Part shown: in pieces, positions 30,189 to 47,601 of the stretch
Layout of the letters: each line of letters starts with the position of its first letter
How positions within the stretch are numbered: the stretch's first letter is position 1
DNA from: Thioalkalivibrio sp.
GTDB taxonomy: Bacteria; Pseudomonadota; Gammaproteobacteria; Ectothiorhodospirales; Ectothiorhodospiraceae
DNA: 54,262 nucleotides
Reading direction: 5' to 3'
NCBI GenBank assembly: GCA_007692435.1
Contig: RECA01000084.1
Coordinates: 1-54,262, forward strand
Made by a program: the position numbers and the translations under genes
The notes under the pieces: generated by a model
Seen by the model: only the letters and a program-made list of their open reading frames with translations
What the model was told of the DNA's origin: nothing
Database searches by the model: none

Positions 30189-30212
30189 GGGGGGGCTCGT
30201 GTATTCCCCCCC
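30189..30212 (-). terminator. G7/C7 hairpin between fabG and acpP
   Basis: Seven consecutive G (30189-30195) and seven C (30206-30212) form a perfect stem with a 10-base loop, 10 bp past the fabG stop. There is no U-run on the minus transcript, so it may be a Rho-dependent or partial terminator, or an mRNA-protecting 3' hairpin, setting fabG and acpP levels apart. Confidence 0.5.
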
Positions 30213-30222
30213 TGAAGGTTCA

Positions 30223-30960
30223 TCAATGCATGAACATCCCGCCGTTGACGTGCAGGGTCTCCCCGGTAATGTAGCCACCGTCCGGCGAGGCGAGAAAGGA
30301 CACCGCGGCGGCGATCTCTTCCGGCTGCCCGAGCCGTCCCAGCGGGATTCCCTCCAGAAGCTTCTCGCGGGTCTCATCCGGGAGTTCGCGGGTCATGTCG
30401 GTGTCGATGAAGCCCGGCGCAACGGTGTTCACCGTGATGTTCCGGCTGCCGACTTCGCGGGCGAGCGACCGGGCGAATCCGGCCAGGCCCGCCTTCGCAG
30501 CCGCGTAATTCGTCTGTCCCGGGTTGCCGCTGGACCCGACGATCGAGCCGATCAGCACGATGCGTCCGCGGCGGGCCTTCATCATGCCCCTGAGCATCTT
30601 CTGCGTCAGCCGGGCCGCAGCGGTGAGGTTGGTCTCGATGATGCTGTCCCATTCGTCGTTCTTCATGCGCATCAGCAGGTTGTCCCGGGTGATGCCTGCG
30701 TTGTTCACCAGCACCTCGATTGCGCCCTCGCGGTCGTGGATGTCGCTCAGCGCGGCCTCCACCGACGCGGGATCGGTGATGTTCATCACCACGCCGCGGC
30801 CTCCCACGTCCGACAGGGCCGACGAGATGGCCTCGGCTCCGCGGGGCGTGGTGGCAGTGCCGACCACCCTCCAGCCATCTGCGGCCAGCCGCCGGGCGAT
30901 GGCGGCGCCAATCCCGCGGCTGGCACCGGTCACCAGTGCTGCGCCTCTCGTGTCGGACAT
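30223..30960 (-). CDS. fabG: 3-oxoacyl-ACP reductase
   Basis: NADPH-dependent reduction of 3-oxoacyl-ACP in fatty-acid elongation. 245 aa, classical short-chain dehydrogenase: TGASRGIGAAIA (nucleotide binding, residues 13-24), NNAGITRDNLLMRM, GSIVGSSGNPGQTNYAAAKAG with the Ser-Tyr-Lys catalytic residues, and VAPGFIDTDMT. AGGAGG lies 10 bases upstream of the ATG. Between fabD and acpP as usual. Confidence 0.97.
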   Translation of the reverse strand: MSDTRGAALVTGASRGIGAAIARRLAADGWRVVGTATTPRGAEAISSALSDVGGRGVVMNITDPASVEAALSDIHDREGAIEVLVNNAGITRDNLLMRMKNDEWDSIIETNLTAAARLTQKMLRGMMKARRGRIVLIGSIVGSSGNPGQTNYAAAKAGLAGFARSLAREVGSRNITVNTVAPGFIDTDMTRELPDETREKLLEGIPLGRLGQPEEIAAAVSFLASPDGGYITGETLHVNGGMFMH

Positions 30961-31028
30961 CCAGCCTTCCTCCTCGTGTTCGTGGATCAGACTTCCTGGA
31001 TCGGGGTTCGTGGGTTGGACGGAGCCGG

Positions 31029-31970
31029 TCAGGCTCCAAGTGCCTCGAGTGTTCGCGCCAGGCCCGCCTCGTCGCTCAGCTCGACGGCCTGCAGATCCCG
31101 GTCGATGCGTCTGGCCAGACCAGTCAGGACCTTCCCGGGCCCGGCTTCCACCAGGATCTGAACACCGGCCGCGCGCATGGCCTGCACGGTCTCCACCCAG
31201 CGAACCGGGCGGTAGAGCTGCTCCGCGAGGATGGCGCGGAGTTCCTCTACGGTCTGCACCGGGGCGGCGGAGACGTTGTGCAGCACCGGGATCTCCGGCA
31301 GCCGCAGTTCGGTGCTGGCCAGCCGGGCCGCGAGGCGTTCGGCCGCCGGGCGCATCAGCGCGCAGTGGGAAGGCACCGACACCGGCAGGCGCAGCGCCCG
31401 CTTGGCGCCAGCCGCGGGCGCTGCGGCCACCGCGCGCTCGACCGCCGCCGCCGATCCGGCGATCACCACCTGTCCGGGAGAATTGAAGTTCACGGCCTCG
31501 AGCACGTCATCGTCCGCGTGTTCGGCACAGAGGGCCCTCACCGCCGCGTCCTCCAGACCAAGGATCGCGGCCATCGCGCCGGCGTCCGCGGGGACCGCGT
31601 CCTGCATCGCCGCAGCGCGCGCGCTGACCAGTGCAACTGCGTCGGCGAACTCCAGTGCCCCGGCCGCGACCAGCGCGCTGTATTCGCCGAGGCTGTGCCC
31701 CGCCATCCGTGAGGGGCGCAGATCGGTGGCGCCGGCAAGAACACGCCACGCCGCGACACCTGCGGCAAGCATGGCGGGCTGGGTGTATTCGGTCCGGTTC
31801 AGGGTTTCCGCCGGCCCGTTGCAGGCGAGCTCCCAGAGATCCGTGCCCAGTACGTCCGTGGCCTCCGCAAAGGTCTCGCGGACGATCGGCCGGCCCTCGC
31901 CCAATGCGCCCAGCATCCCCACCGACTGTGACCCCTGACCGGGGAAGACCACCGCCCACTGCGATTCCAT
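31029..31970 (-). CDS. fabD: Malonyl-CoA:ACP transacylase
   Basis: Loads malonyl groups on ACP. 313 aa from ATG 31970, the start that gives MESQWAVVFPGQGSQ, the invariant family N-terminus. Active-site Ser in GHSLGEYSAL (about residue 94), then the Arg that holds the malonyl carboxylate, and catalytic His in VPSHCALM. A much longer open frame continues upstream through infA and clpA but is only a shadow. First gene of the minus-strand operon: fabH, plsX and rpmF, which normally precede it, are absent here. Confidence 0.96.
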   Translation of the reverse strand: MESQWAVVFPGQGSQSVGMLGALGEGRPIVRETFAEATDVLGTDLWELACNGPAETLNRTEYTQPAMLAAGVAAWRVLAGATDLRPSRMAGHSLGEYSALVAAGALEFADAVALVSARAAAMQDAVPADAGAMAAILGLEDAAVRALCAEHADDDVLEAVNFNSPGQVVIAGSAAAVERAVAAAPAAGAKRALRLPVSVPSHCALMRPAAERLAARLASTELRLPEIPVLHNVSAAPVQTVEELRAILAEQLYRPVRWVETVQAMRAAGVQILVEAGPGKVLTGLARRIDRDLQAVELSDEAGLARTLEALGA

Positions 31971-31989
31971 GGCAAACCTGATCCGTTCA

Positions 31990-32040
31990 AGGATGGCGTA
32001 AGGATGGCGTAGTGTATGCGTAACGATTCCCGAGCGGCAA
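31990..32040 (-). promoter_or_regulatory. Promoter of the fab operon with a tandem 11-bp repeat in the leader
   Basis: Minus strand: TTGCCG (32040-32035), an 18-base spacer and TACACT (32016-32011) form a fair sigma-70 promoter (4/6 and 4/6). Transcription would begin near 32004. Immediately there the 11-mer TACGCCATCCT occurs twice in tandem (32011-31990), so the repeat spans the start site and the early leader of fabD. Confidence 0.5.
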
Positions 32041-32146
32041 ACGCCCGAACCGGCGCCCCTCGCAAAGGTGTGCCGAGCCCCCATGCGCGCCTGCTCCGGA
32101 GCCCGCCGGCGGGGGACCAAATAACCGGTCCCGAGGCTGCGCCGGC

Positions 32147-32174
32147 TTGAGTTCCCGCCGCGCATCCGCATAAT
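32147..32174 (+). promoter_or_regulatory. Sigma-70 promoter of infA
   Basis: TTGAGT (32147-32152), 16-base spacer, CATAAT (32169-32174). Matches are 4/6 and 5/6. Predicted start near 32181, giving a leader of about 27 nt before infA. Confidence 0.65.
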
Positions 32175-32207
32175 GTCGCCTCCTGTGCCACAAAGCTGAG
32201 GGCCTGC

Positions 32208-32426
32208 ATGGCGAAAGAAGACGAGATCGAGCTCGAGGGGACCATCCTGGAGACGCTGCCGAACACGATGTTTCGCGTCGAACTGGAGAATGGTCACGTG
32301 ATCACTGCACACATCTCCGGAAAGATGCGCAAGCACTACATCCGCATCCTCCGGGGCGACAAGGTGATCGTGCAGATGACGCCCTACGATCTCACGAAGG
32401 GTCGAATCGTCTACCGCAACAAGTGA
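32208..32426 (+). CDS. infA: Translation initiation factor IF-1
   Basis: Binds the 30S A site during initiation. 72 aa, the whole S1-like OB fold: [51 protein letters not shown] and [17 protein letters not shown] end ([15 protein letters not shown]). Divergent from fabD, convergent with clpA; the clpS-clpA/infA neighbourhood is shared with E. coli. Confidence 0.99.
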   Translation: MAKEDEIELEGTILETLPNTMFRVELENGHVITAHISGKMRKHYIRILRGDKVIVQMTPYDLTKGRIVYRNK

Positions 32427-32428
32427 GC

Positions 32429-32449
32429 GGGCCCGGCTGAGCCGGGCCC
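32429..32449. terminator. Strong hairpin between convergent infA and clpA
   Basis: GGGCCCGGC-TGA-GCCGGGCCC, a perfect 9-bp GC stem with a 3-base loop starting 3 bp after the infA stop and ending 10 bp before the clpA stop. It lacks a T-run in either direction, so termination may need Rho, but its position suits a shared bidirectional terminator. Confidence 0.6.
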
Positions 32450-32458
32450 GGGTCAGCC

Positions 32459-34738
<2,280 letters not shown>

Positions 34739-34742
34739 GGGG

Positions 34743-35066
34743 TCAGGCCTCCTCCATCGAGCAAAGCAGCGGGTGTTGGTGATGCCGTGCGTATTCGTTC
34801 ACCTGGGCAACCTTCGTCTCGGCCACGTCGCGGCTGAACAGGCCGCAGACACCCTTGCCGCGGGTATGCACGTGCAGCATGATCCGCGTGGCCTTCTCCC
34901 GGTCCATGGCGAAGAAGGTCTCGAGGACCTCCACCACGAATTCCATCGGCGTGTAGTCGTCGTTCATCAACACCACCTTGAACCTCTTCGGTGGCTTGAC
35001 TTCGGGGCGGGCCTCGTCGACCGCAATCGATTCATCCCGCGACGTCTTCTGTTTCGAGTCACTCAT
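34743..35066 (-). CDS. clpS: ClpA adaptor protein ClpS
   Basis: Recognises N-degrons and hands them to ClpA. 107 aa: a disordered N-terminal extension with acidic and Lys residues (needed to block ClpA), then the core [24 protein letters not shown] with the N-degron-binding Asn-Asp-Asp and Met, and [21 protein letters not shown]. Forms an operon with clpA. A small C-terminal tail ([13 protein letters not shown]) matches family ends. Confidence 0.97.
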   Translation of the reverse strand: MSDSKQKTSRDESIAVDEARPEVKPPKRFKVVLMNDDYTPMEFVVEVLETFFAMDREKATRIMLHVHTRGKGVCGLFSRDVAETKVAQVNEYARHHQHPLLCSMEEA

Positions 35067-35250
35067 GGCTCGCTGGCTTCACCTTCCGCCCTTGCAACAT
35101 GTTCCCTCGCATCTTCATCGACGCCGGCGAGCCGGGCAAAAATACCGTAATGCGCGTCCCCTTGACGGCTGACCTCCATTCTGCTCCGTGCCCCGGTCCG
35201 CGCCGAATACCCCAGCCACGGCGGGATCGCACTGGCGACATCTCCGCCCG

Positions 35251-36513
<1,263 letters not shown>

Positions 36514-36549
36514 GGCTGCTCCAGGGGTCGAGGGTGGACGGTTTGCCGG

Positions 36550-36555
36550 ATTATA
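36550..36555 (-). promoter_or_regulatory. -10 box of the icd promoter
   Basis: A perfect TATAAT on the minus strand, 36 bases upstream of the icd ATG, giving a leader of about 28 nt. The -35 region is poorly conserved (AACCAC at 17-bp spacing), which may mean activator dependence. Confidence 0.55.
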
Positions 36556-36707
36556 CAAACGATGAAGGTCCTGTGGTTCGCGCCACTGCCGCACCCCCCT
36601 CCATGCGGCGCTAGCGCGTTCACTCGTGGGGCTGCCGCCGGCGCCGGATGGTCGCGTTATCATGGGCGGATGATCGAAACCATGCTGCCAGCTTCGGCAG
36701 ACGGGCG

Positions 36708-37166
36708 ATGACCGACCGTCTGCGCTGCCACGTCACCGTCGCCGCGGTGGTCGCCGACGCCGGGCGATACCTCTTCGTCGAGGAGATGATCCGTGGGCGG
36801 CGCGTCCTGAATCAGCCGGCCGGGCATCTCGAGGCCGGCGAGGACCTGCTGCAGGCCGTGATCCGCGAGATGCGCGAGGAGACCAGCCTCGACTTCCTTC
36901 CCGCCTTCTGGCTCGGCTGCGACCTGCTCCGGCTTCCGGACGGCGTGGTGACCCTCCGCGTCGCCTTCACCGGCGAGACCCGACCCCTGCCGCAGCCGGT
37001 GGACAGGGACCCGGTGATCCTCGCAACCCACTGGCTCACTCCATCGCAGGCCGCGGCCCGGTTCACCCTGCGCAGCCCGCTGGTCCAGCGGTCGCTGCAG
37101 CGCTACGAAGCGGGCGTCCGGCTGCCGCTGGACAGCCTCGGCGGTCTGGTGCCCGCCCCGGAATGA
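36708..37166 (+). CDS. nudJ: Nudix hydrolase, NudJ-type
   Basis: Pyrophosphohydrolase; E. coli NudJ acts on thiamine pyrophosphate intermediates and nucleoside triphosphates. 152 aa. The Nudix box runs from Gly39 ([20 protein letters not shown]) with all acidic residues present but Ser60 where the consensus has Gly. Start [15 protein letters not shown] at 36708 rather than 36648. Its stop overlaps mnmA by 4 bases, the same nudJ-mnmA-hflD order as E. coli, which supports the assignment. Confidence 0.88.
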   Translation: MTDRLRCHVTVAAVVADAGRYLFVEEMIRGRRVLNQPAGHLEAGEDLLQAVIREMREETSLDFLPAFWLGCDLLRLPDGVVTLRVAFTGETRPLPQPVDRDPVILATHWLTPSQAAARFTLRSPLVQRSLQRYEAGVRLPLDSLGGLVPAPE

Positions 37167-38275
37167 CCCGGAGCCCGAAGGTCATCCTGGGCCTGTCCGG
37201 CGGCGTCGACTCGGCGCTGGCGGGGGCGCGCCTGCTCGAGGCCGGCTACCGGGTCGAGGGCCTGTTCATGAAGAACTGGGAGGACGACGACGAACCCGGC
37301 TATTGCGCCGCCGAGGCGGACCTGGCGGTCGCCCGGGAGGTCGCGGACACCCTCGGCATTCCCCTGCACAAGGCCAACTACACCACGCGCTACCGGGAAC
37401 GGGTGTTCGCGCTGTTCCTCGCCGAGTACGCGGCGGGCCGAACCCCGAACCCGGACATCCTTTGCAATCCGGAGATCAAGTTCCCGGCACTGCTGGAGCA
37501 CGCACACAGACTGGGCGCCGACCACGTGGCCACCGGGCACTATGCGGAAGTCCGCCACGACCCCGATGCCTCCAGCCTGCTCCGCGCCGCCGATGCCGGC
37601 AAGGACCAGACCTATTTTCTCTGCCGCCTGACTCAGGAGCAGCTGCGTCCGGCGCTGTTTCCGCTCGGGCCGCTGCTGAAGAACGCGGTCCGCCAGCAGG
37701 CCCGGGTGCTGGGTCTGCCCAATCACGCGCGCCGGGACAGCACAGGGATCTGCTTCATCGGCGAACGTCGTTTCCGGGACTTCCTGTCCCGCTACCTGCG
37801 CGCGGCGGAAGGGGAAATCCGCACCCCGGAGGGGCAGTTCCTGGGCACGCACCGGGGCCTGATGTTCTACACGCCGGGACAGCGCCAGGGGCTCGGCATC
37901 GGCGGGGTCGCCGGCGGCACGGAGTCGCCGTGGTACGTGGTGGACAAGGATACGGCGAACAATCGCCTGATCGTTGCACAGGGAGCCGACCACCCGCTGC
38001 TGCAGAGCCGCGGGCTGACGACCGCGGCGCCCCACTGGCTCCGCGAGCCGGCGGCGTGCGGCGAGCCGCTGATGGCCCGGATCCGGCATCGCCAGCCGCT
38101 GCAGGCCGCACGGATCGTCCGCGCGGACCGATCCGGACTGGAGGTCGCGTTCGAGACACCCCAGCGCGCGGTCGCGCCGGGGCAGTCCATCGCCTTCTAC
38201 CGCGGCAGGGAGTGCCTCGGCGGAGCCGTAATCGCCACGCGGACACGCGAGCCGGCGGACCCACTTCCGGTATAG
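37163..38275 (+). CDS. mnmA: tRNA-specific 2-thiouridylase
   Basis: Adds sulfur to U34 of tRNA-Lys, Glu and Gln using persulfide delivered by the Tus relay. 370 aa. PP-loop ATPase motif GLSGGVDSA (residues 10-18), the catalytic Cys101 in LCNPEIKF and the persulfide Cys197 in STGICFIGER, then a C-terminal beta-barrel with TPGQRQGLGIGG. Coupled to nudJ by a 4-base overlap. Confidence 0.97.
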   Translation: MTRSPKVILGLSGGVDSALAGARLLEAGYRVEGLFMKNWEDDDEPGYCAAEADLAVAREVADTLGIPLHKANYTTRYRERVFALFLAEYAAGRTPNPDILCNPEIKFPALLEHAHRLGADHVATGHYAEVRHDPDASSLLRAADAGKDQTYFLCRLTQEQLRPALFPLGPLLKNAVRQQARVLGLPNHARRDSTGICFIGERRFRDFLSRYLRAAEGEIRTPEGQFLGTHRGLMFYTPGQRQGLGIGGVAGGTESPWYVVDKDTANNRLIVAQGADHPLLQSRGLTTAAPHWLREPAACGEPLMARIRHRQPLQAARIVRADRSGLEVAFETPQRAVAPGQSIAFYRGRECLGGAVIATRTREPADPLPV

Positions 38276-38318
38276 TGGCGGCCTTGTTCAACCCTCCAAC
38301 CAGCGGGATGCGCGATTC

Positions 38319-38948
38319 TTGGAGCGAAGCGACTACAACCGAGCCCTGGCCCTCGCGGCCATCTTCCAGACCGCATCGCTGGTGAAGGACCTCGCCTGGC
38401 GCGGCCAGTGCGACGATCACGAGTTCGAGATCATGATCGGCAGCCTGTTCGCCTTTGATGTCGATGCGCCCGCGGAGATCTTTCACGGCGAGGCCAACCT
38501 GCGCAACGGGCTGGAACGGATCGAGGTGCAGCTCAAATCCGGCGGGAAGCCGCCGGACATGGAGATCACGCGCTACGCGATCGGCCTGATCTTTCTCGAA
38601 CGCAAGCTGCAGGCCCGGCCGGACATGCTGTCGGCCCTCGGCGACGGGCTGAAGGCCGCGGAGCGGCAGGTCGAGTACTTCAACCTCACCCACGACAGCG
38701 TGGTCGCCCGGCTCGCCGAGGTGTACCAGGAGACCATCTCGCCGCTGGGGCCGCGGATCATCGTGCAGGGCGAGCAGACCCACCTCTCCAACCCGAACGT
38801 TGCGGCGCGCATCCGTGCCGCACTGCTCGCCGGCATCCGGACCGCCGTGCTCTGGCGCCAGGCCGGGGGTTCACGCTGGAAACTGCTGTTCGGGCGCAAC
38901 CGTCTGATGGAGGAAGCGCGCGACCTCCTGCACCGTCTCAACACCTGA
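38319..38948 (+). CDS. hflD: High-frequency lysogenization protein HflD homologue
   Basis: 209 aa, mostly helical, peripheral membrane protein; in E. coli it binds the lambda CII regulator, and its native role is unclear. The sequence has the HflD pattern [20 protein letters not shown] near the N-terminus, [12 protein letters not shown], and [25 protein letters not shown] near the C-terminus. Start is a TTG at 38319; no better ATG lies in frame and the ribosome-binding site is weak. 43 bp after mnmA and 17 bp before acnA; in E. coli purB follows directly, here purB is about 9 kb away. Confidence 0.93.
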   Translation: MERSDYNRALALAAIFQTASLVKDLAWRGQCDDHEFEIMIGSLFAFDVDAPAEIFHGEANLRNGLERIEVQLKSGGKPPDMEITRYAIGLIFLERKLQARPDMLSALGDGLKAAERQVEYFNLTHDSVVARLAEVYQETISPLGPRIIVQGEQTHLSNPNVAARIRAALLAGIRTAVLWRQAGGSRWKLLFGRNRLMEEARDLLHRLNT

Positions 38949-38965
38949 CCCCGGGAGCCGACCCC

Positions 38966-41716
<2,751 letters not shown>

Positions 41717-41785
41717 ATCTACAGTCCCGACGGTCCGAATCGATCCGGGCGCGATTCATAACCTAAAAAGGGGGGGTTCGGGCCG

Positions 41786-42955
41786 ATGCAGGTCAACAGG
41801 GGTAAGCGCCTGCAGGCGGCTCGGGCCGGGGTGCAATGGCTGGGAATCGTGGCGGGTGCCGCCGCGATCCTGCTCGCCGGCTGCGGCACGGAAGATCCGG
41901 CGGCCACACAGGCGGGTCCGCCGCCGGCGGTAACCGTCGTTCAGCTGGAAACCGAGCCGGTCACGGAGACCCGTGAATTCGTCGGGCGCGTATCGGCCGC
42001 CGAACGGGTCGAGATACGTGCCCGCGTCCAGGGGTTCCTCGAGGCGCGTCTATTCGTCGAGGGACAGACCGTGGCCGCCGGGGATCCCCTGTTCCGGATC
42101 GAGCCCGATGCCTACGAGGCAGCCGTCGCACAGCGCGAGGCAGATATCGAGCGCGCCCGCGCCGAATCCGAGAATGCCCAGGCGCAGCTGCGCCGCGGCG
42201 AGGAACTCCTGCAAAACAACGACATCCCGCGCGCACGGGTGGATGAGCTGAGGGCGGCTGCGGCCACCGCGCGCGCTGGAATCGCGCAGGCGGAGGCCGG
42301 ACTGAAGGCGGCCCGCCTGAATCTCGACTACACCGAGATTCAAGCCCCGATCGACGGCCGTATCGGACTCTCGCGTTATACGGTGGGCAATATCGTCGGC
42401 CCCGAATCCGGTGGGCTCACGACCCTGGTGCAGCTGGACCCGATCGACGTGCAGCTTCCCCTGCCCCAGCGGGAACTGCTCGAGTACCGCAGGGCGGTGC
42501 TCGATCAGGGCGGGGATCCGGCGGCAGTGCGGGTCTCCCTGCGGCTGGCCGACCGCAGCCGCTACGATCACGCCGGATTCCTGGATTTCGTCGACGTGGC
42601 CGTGGATCCCGGGACCGACTCCGTGCTGGTCCGATCCCGGCTCCCGAACCCGGACGGCCTCCTGGTGCCGGGCCAGTTCGTCACCGTGATCCTCGAGATC
42701 GGCGAACCGCAGACCGCGATTCTGGTGCCCCAGTCCTCGCTGCAGGTCGACCAGATCGGCCCCTTCGTGCTGGCACTGGACGATCGGCAGCAGGTTGAGG
42801 TGCGGCGCATCACCACCGGTCGGCAGGTCGGCGGTCGCGTGGTTGTGCGTTCGGGTCTCTCGGAAGGGGACCGGGTCGTCGTGGAGGGCGTGCAGAAGGT
42901 GCGGCCGGGTCAGGCGGTCACCGCGACGCCCTGGCAGCCGCCGGCAACGGACTGA
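41786..42955 (+). CDS. RND efflux periplasmic adaptor lipoprotein (AcrA/MexA family)
   Basis: 389 aa. A signal sequence with lipobox ILLAGC (Cys at about 32) makes it an outer-leaflet lipid-anchored adaptor of the inner membrane. EFVGRVSAAERVEIRARVQGFLEARLFVEGQTVAAG is the lipoyl half, residues 110-175 form an Ala/Glu/Arg-rich coiled-coil hairpin, and NLDYTEIQAPIDGRIGLSRYTVGN is the second half with the canonical adaptor motif. It is followed by the barrel and membrane-proximal domains. The permease starts 6 bp after its stop. No TetR-type repressor gene is nearby. An inverted repeat GAATCG-n9-CGATTC (41737-41757) lies between acnA and the start and might be an operator. Confidence 0.93.
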   Translation: MQVNRGKRLQAARAGVQWLGIVAGAAAILLAGCGTEDPAATQAGPPPAVTVVQLETEPVTETREFVGRVSAAERVEIRARVQGFLEARLFVEGQTVAAGDPLFRIEPDAYEAAVAQREADIERARAESENAQAQLRRGEELLQNNDIPRARVDELRAAAATARAGIAQAEAGLKAARLNLDYTEIQAPIDGRIGLSRYTVGNIVGPESGGLTTLVQLDPIDVQLPLPQRELLEYRRAVLDQGGDPAAVRVSLRLADRSRYDHAGFLDFVDVAVDPGTDSVLVRSRLPNPDGLLVPGQFVTVILEIGEPQTAILVPQSSLQVDQIGPFVLALDDRQQVEVRRITTGRQVGGRVVVRSGLSEGDRVVVEGVQKVRPGQAVTATPWQPPATD

Positions 42956-42961
42956 CGCGCC

Positions 42962-45900
42962 ATGTTCTCGCACCTGTTCATTGACCGCCCGCGGCTGGCG
43001 ATCGTGATCTCGGTAGTGATCACGCTCGCGGGCGTGATCGCCCTCACCCGCCTTCCGGTCGCGCAGTTCCCCGATATCGTGCCGCCGCAGGTGCAGGTCT
43101 CCGGCTTCTACCCGGGCGCCAGCGCCGAGGTCGTGGAGTCCACCATCGCCCAGCCCGTCGAGGGCAAGGTGAACGGCGTGGACAACATGCTGTACATGAA
43201 GTCCACGGCGACCAACGCCGGCTTCTATTCACTGACCGTCACCTTCGAACTCGGCACCGATCCGGACATCAACACCGTAAACGTGCAGAACCGTGTGGCG
43301 CTGGCCGAGGCGCAACTGCCCGAGGAGGTGAAGCGCCAGGGCCTGACGGTGCGCAAGAAGTCCTCGGCGCTGCTGCAGGTGGTGGCCCTGCACTCGCCGG
43401 AGCAAACCTACGATGGCCTGTTCCTGAGCAACTATGCGACCATCAACCTGCTCGACACGCTCGCCCGCGTGCCCGGCGTTGGGGAGGTCTCGCTGTTCGG
43501 TGTGCAGGACTACAGCATGCGCATCTGGCTCAGCACCGAGCGTCTGACCGCGCTCGGCCTGACGCCGACGGACGTGGTGCAGGCGATTCGTGCCCAGAAC
43601 GTGCAGGCGGCGGTCGGCCGCATCGGCGCGCAGCCGATGACCGAGGACGCCCAGTTCCAGATCACCCTGCAGACCCGCGGACGCCTGTCCGAGGTGGAGG
43701 AGTTCGAAGCGATCGTGGTGCGCGCGAACCCCGACGGCTCCACGGTGCGCGTGCGGGACCTCGGCCGGGTGGAGCTCGGGGCGAAGAGCTCCGACGCGCT
43801 GGCACGGCTGAACGGCAGCGACACGGCCGGGATCGGCATCTACCAGGCGCCCGGGGCCAACGCCCTGGCGGTCGCCGACGGCGTGCGCGACGCGATGGAG
43901 GATCTCGCCGAGCGTTTCCCCGAGGACCTCGACTACCGTGTGGTGTACGACACCTCGGAGTTCGTCAGCGCGAGCCTGGAGAAGGTCGTGCACACCCTCT
44001 TGGAGGCCTTCGTACTCGTAGTGCTGGTGGTCTTCCTGTTCCTCGGGAGCCTGCGGGCGACCCTGATTCCGATGATCGCGGTGCCGGTGGCCCTGGTCGG
44101 CAGCTTCGCCTTCCTGCTGATGCTGGGATTCTCGATCAACACGATCTCGCTGCTCGCGGTGGTGCTCGCGATCGGCATCGTGGTCGACGATGCGATCGTG
44201 GTGGTGGAGAACATCGAGCGGATCATGGAGGAGGAAGGCCTCGAGGCGCGGGAGGCCGCGAAGAAGGCGATGACCCAGATCACCGGCCCGATTCTGGCGA
44301 TCACGCTGGTGCTGCTGTCCGTGTTCGTGCCGGTGGCCTTCATTCCCGGGATCACCGGCCAGATGTTCCAGCAGTTTGCCGCGGTGATCGCGTTTGCGAT
44401 GGTGATCTCGGCGGTGAACGCACTGACCCTTTCCCCCGCCCTGAGCGCGCTGCTGCTGAAGAGAGTGGAACACCGGCGTGGCCCGATGCGCTACGTGCTC
44501 GGCGGGATCGACCGCGTGCGCGACGGCTATGCGTGGGCGGTGGGACGCATCGTGCGTGTCTCCGCCATTGCCGGCGTGATCGTGCTGGTGCTCGGGTTCG
44601 GCAGCTTCGGCCTGTTCAAGGCCACCCCGACCGGCTTCCTGCCACAGGAGGATCAGGGGGCCTACATGGCCGAGATCCAGCTTCCGCAGGGTGCCTCGGT
44701 GAGCCGCACCCTCGAGGTGGTCAAGCAGGTGGAGGCCATCGCCGCGGAGGACCCAGCGGTGGAGGATGTCCTGTCGGTCGTCGGCTTCAGCATCCTCGAC
44801 GGTGCGGTACAGCCGAACAGCGCCTTCCTGATCGGCCGCCTGAAGCCCTACTCCGAGCGCACGACCGAGGACCTGAAGGTGGACGCCGTGATCCGCCGGC
44901 TCGCGGTACAGGGAAATGCGCTGCCCGGCGCACGGGTGATGCCGTTCAACCTCCCCCCCGTGGTCGGCCTTGGCACCGGCGGCGGATTCGAGCTCCAGCT
45001 GCAGGATCTGCAGGGGCGGTCGCCGGAAGAGCTCGCCGCCGCGATGCGCGCGCTGGTCTTCGCCGCGAATCAGCACCCCGATCTCGGCGCCGTCTATTCC
45101 ACGTGGGCGACAGACAACCCGCAGATCTACCTGCACATCGACCGCGACAGGGCACAGGCCCTCGGGGTGCAGATCGGCGATGTCTTCTCCGCGCTGCAGG
45201 CCACGCTCGGCGGCGCCTACGTGAACGACATCAACCGCTTCGGCCGCGTGTGGCAGGTGAATGTTCAGGGTGAAGCGGAGGACCGCGCTCGCGTCGACGA
45301 CATCTTCCGCATAAACGTGCGCAACCGCGACGGCGAGATGGTCTCGCTGCGCGCACTGGTCGAGCCGGAGCTGATCCTCGGGCCGCAGTCGCTGCAGCGC
45401 TACAACAACTACCGCAGCGTGACCGTCAGTGGCGGACCCGCGCCGGGACGCAGTTCGGGAGACGCGCTGGCGGCGATGGAAGCGGTGTCCGAGGAGACCC
45501 TGCCCGCTGGCTTCGGCTTCGAATGGACGGGTACCGCGCTGCAGGAGAAACAGGCCGGCGGCCAGACGGTGATCGTGCTGGCCCTGGCGGTGCTGTTTGC
45601 CTACCTGTTCCTCGTCGCACTCTACGAGAGCTGGTCCATGCCCGCCGCGGTGCTGCTCTCCGTGGTGGTCGCGGTCCTCGGTGCGATGGTGGCATTGTGG
45701 GTCACCGGTCTCTCCAACGACCTCTATGCCCAGATCGGGATCGTGGTGCTGATCGGGCTCGCGGCGAAGAACGCAATCCTGATCGTGGAGTTTTCGATGG
45801 AGGAGCGGCGACAGGGCGTGCCCATCCTCGACGCGGCCACCAACGGGGCCCGGCTGCGCATCCGCGCGGTGCTGATGACCAGCTTCGCCTTCATCATGGG

Positions 45901-46102
45901 CCTGGTGCCGCTGATCACCGCCACCGGCGCGGGCGAGGCGAGCCAGCGGGGTGTGGGGACGGCCGTCTTCGGCGGCATGCTCGCGGCCGCCCTGGTCGGA
46001 GTGTTCCTGATCCCCATGCTCTACGTGATCTTCCAGCGCCTGCGCGAGCGCGTCCACGGGGCGGCCCGAACTGCAGAGGCCGATCCCGCGGGCACTTCCT
46101 GA
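42962..46102 (+). CDS. RND multidrug efflux permease (AcrB/MexB-like, HAE-1)
   Basis: 1046 aa. TM1 ([21 protein letters not shown]), [27 protein letters not shown], and the complete proton-relay set: Asp409-Asp410 in [14 protein letters not shown] (TM4) and Lys936 in [14 protein letters not shown] (TM10). TM-rich blocks lie near 340-550 and 870-1030. This is the canonical drug-efflux type, in contrast to the first RND gene at 9983. No outer-membrane channel gene follows; a distant TolC-like protein would be needed. Convergent with fumC. Confidence 0.95.
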   Translation: MFSHLFIDRPRLAIVISVVITLAGVIALTRLPVAQFPDIVPPQVQVSGFYPGASAEVVESTIAQPVEGKVNGVDNMLYMKSTATNAGFYSLTVTFELGTDPDINTVNVQNRVALAEAQLPEEVKRQGLTVRKKSSALLQVVALHSPEQTYDGLFLSNYATINLLDTLARVPGVGEVSLFGVQDYSMRIWLSTERLTALGLTPTDVVQAIRAQNVQAAVGRIGAQPMTEDAQFQITLQTRGRLSEVEEFEAIVVRANPDGSTVRVRDLGRVELGAKSSDALARLNGSDTAGIGIYQAPGANALAVADGVRDAMEDLAERFPEDLDYRVVYDTSEFVSASLEKVVHTLLEAFVLVVLVVFLFLGSLRATLIPMIAVPVALVGSFAFLLMLGFSINTISLLAVVLAIGIVVDDAIVVVENIERIMEEEGLEAREAAKKAMTQITGPILAITLVLLSVFVPVAFIPGITGQMFQQFAAVIAFAMVISAVNALTLSPALSALLLKRVEHRRGPMRYVLGGIDRVRDGYAWAVGRIVRVSAIAGVIVLVLGFGSFGLFKATPTGFLPQEDQGAYMAEIQLPQGASVSRTLEVVKQVEAIAAEDPAVEDVLSVVGFSILDGAVQPNSAFLIGRLKPYSERTTEDLKVDAVIRRLAVQGNALPGARVMPFNLPPVVGLGTGGGFELQLQDLQGRSPEELAAAMRALVFAANQHPDLGAVYSTWATDNPQIYLHIDRDRAQALGVQIGDVFSALQATLGGAYVNDINRFGRVWQVNVQGEAEDRARVDDIFRINVRNRDGEMVSLRALVEPELILGPQSLQRYNNYRSVTVSGGPAPGRSSGDALAAMEAVSEETLPAGFGFEWTGTALQEKQAGGQTVIVLALAVLFAYLFLVALYESWSMPAAVLLSVVVAVLGAMVALWVTGLSNDLYAQIGIVVLIGLAAKNAILIVEFSMEERRQGVPILDAATNGARLRIRAVLMTSFAFIMGLVPLITATGAGEASQRGVGTAVFGGMLAAALVGVFLIPMLYVIFQRLRERVHGAARTAEADPAGTS

Positions 46103-46175
46103 CGCCGGGGACGCGCACCGCCGGCACCCTCTCCATGGCAGGCACGGGCCACCGCAGAGCGCCCGGGCATCAGCA

Positions 46176-47555
<1,380 letters not shown>

Positions 47556-47601
47556 TGCGCTCCGAAGCAAATAGCGAATGAGGCCCCATTCTATCCCGCT
47601 G

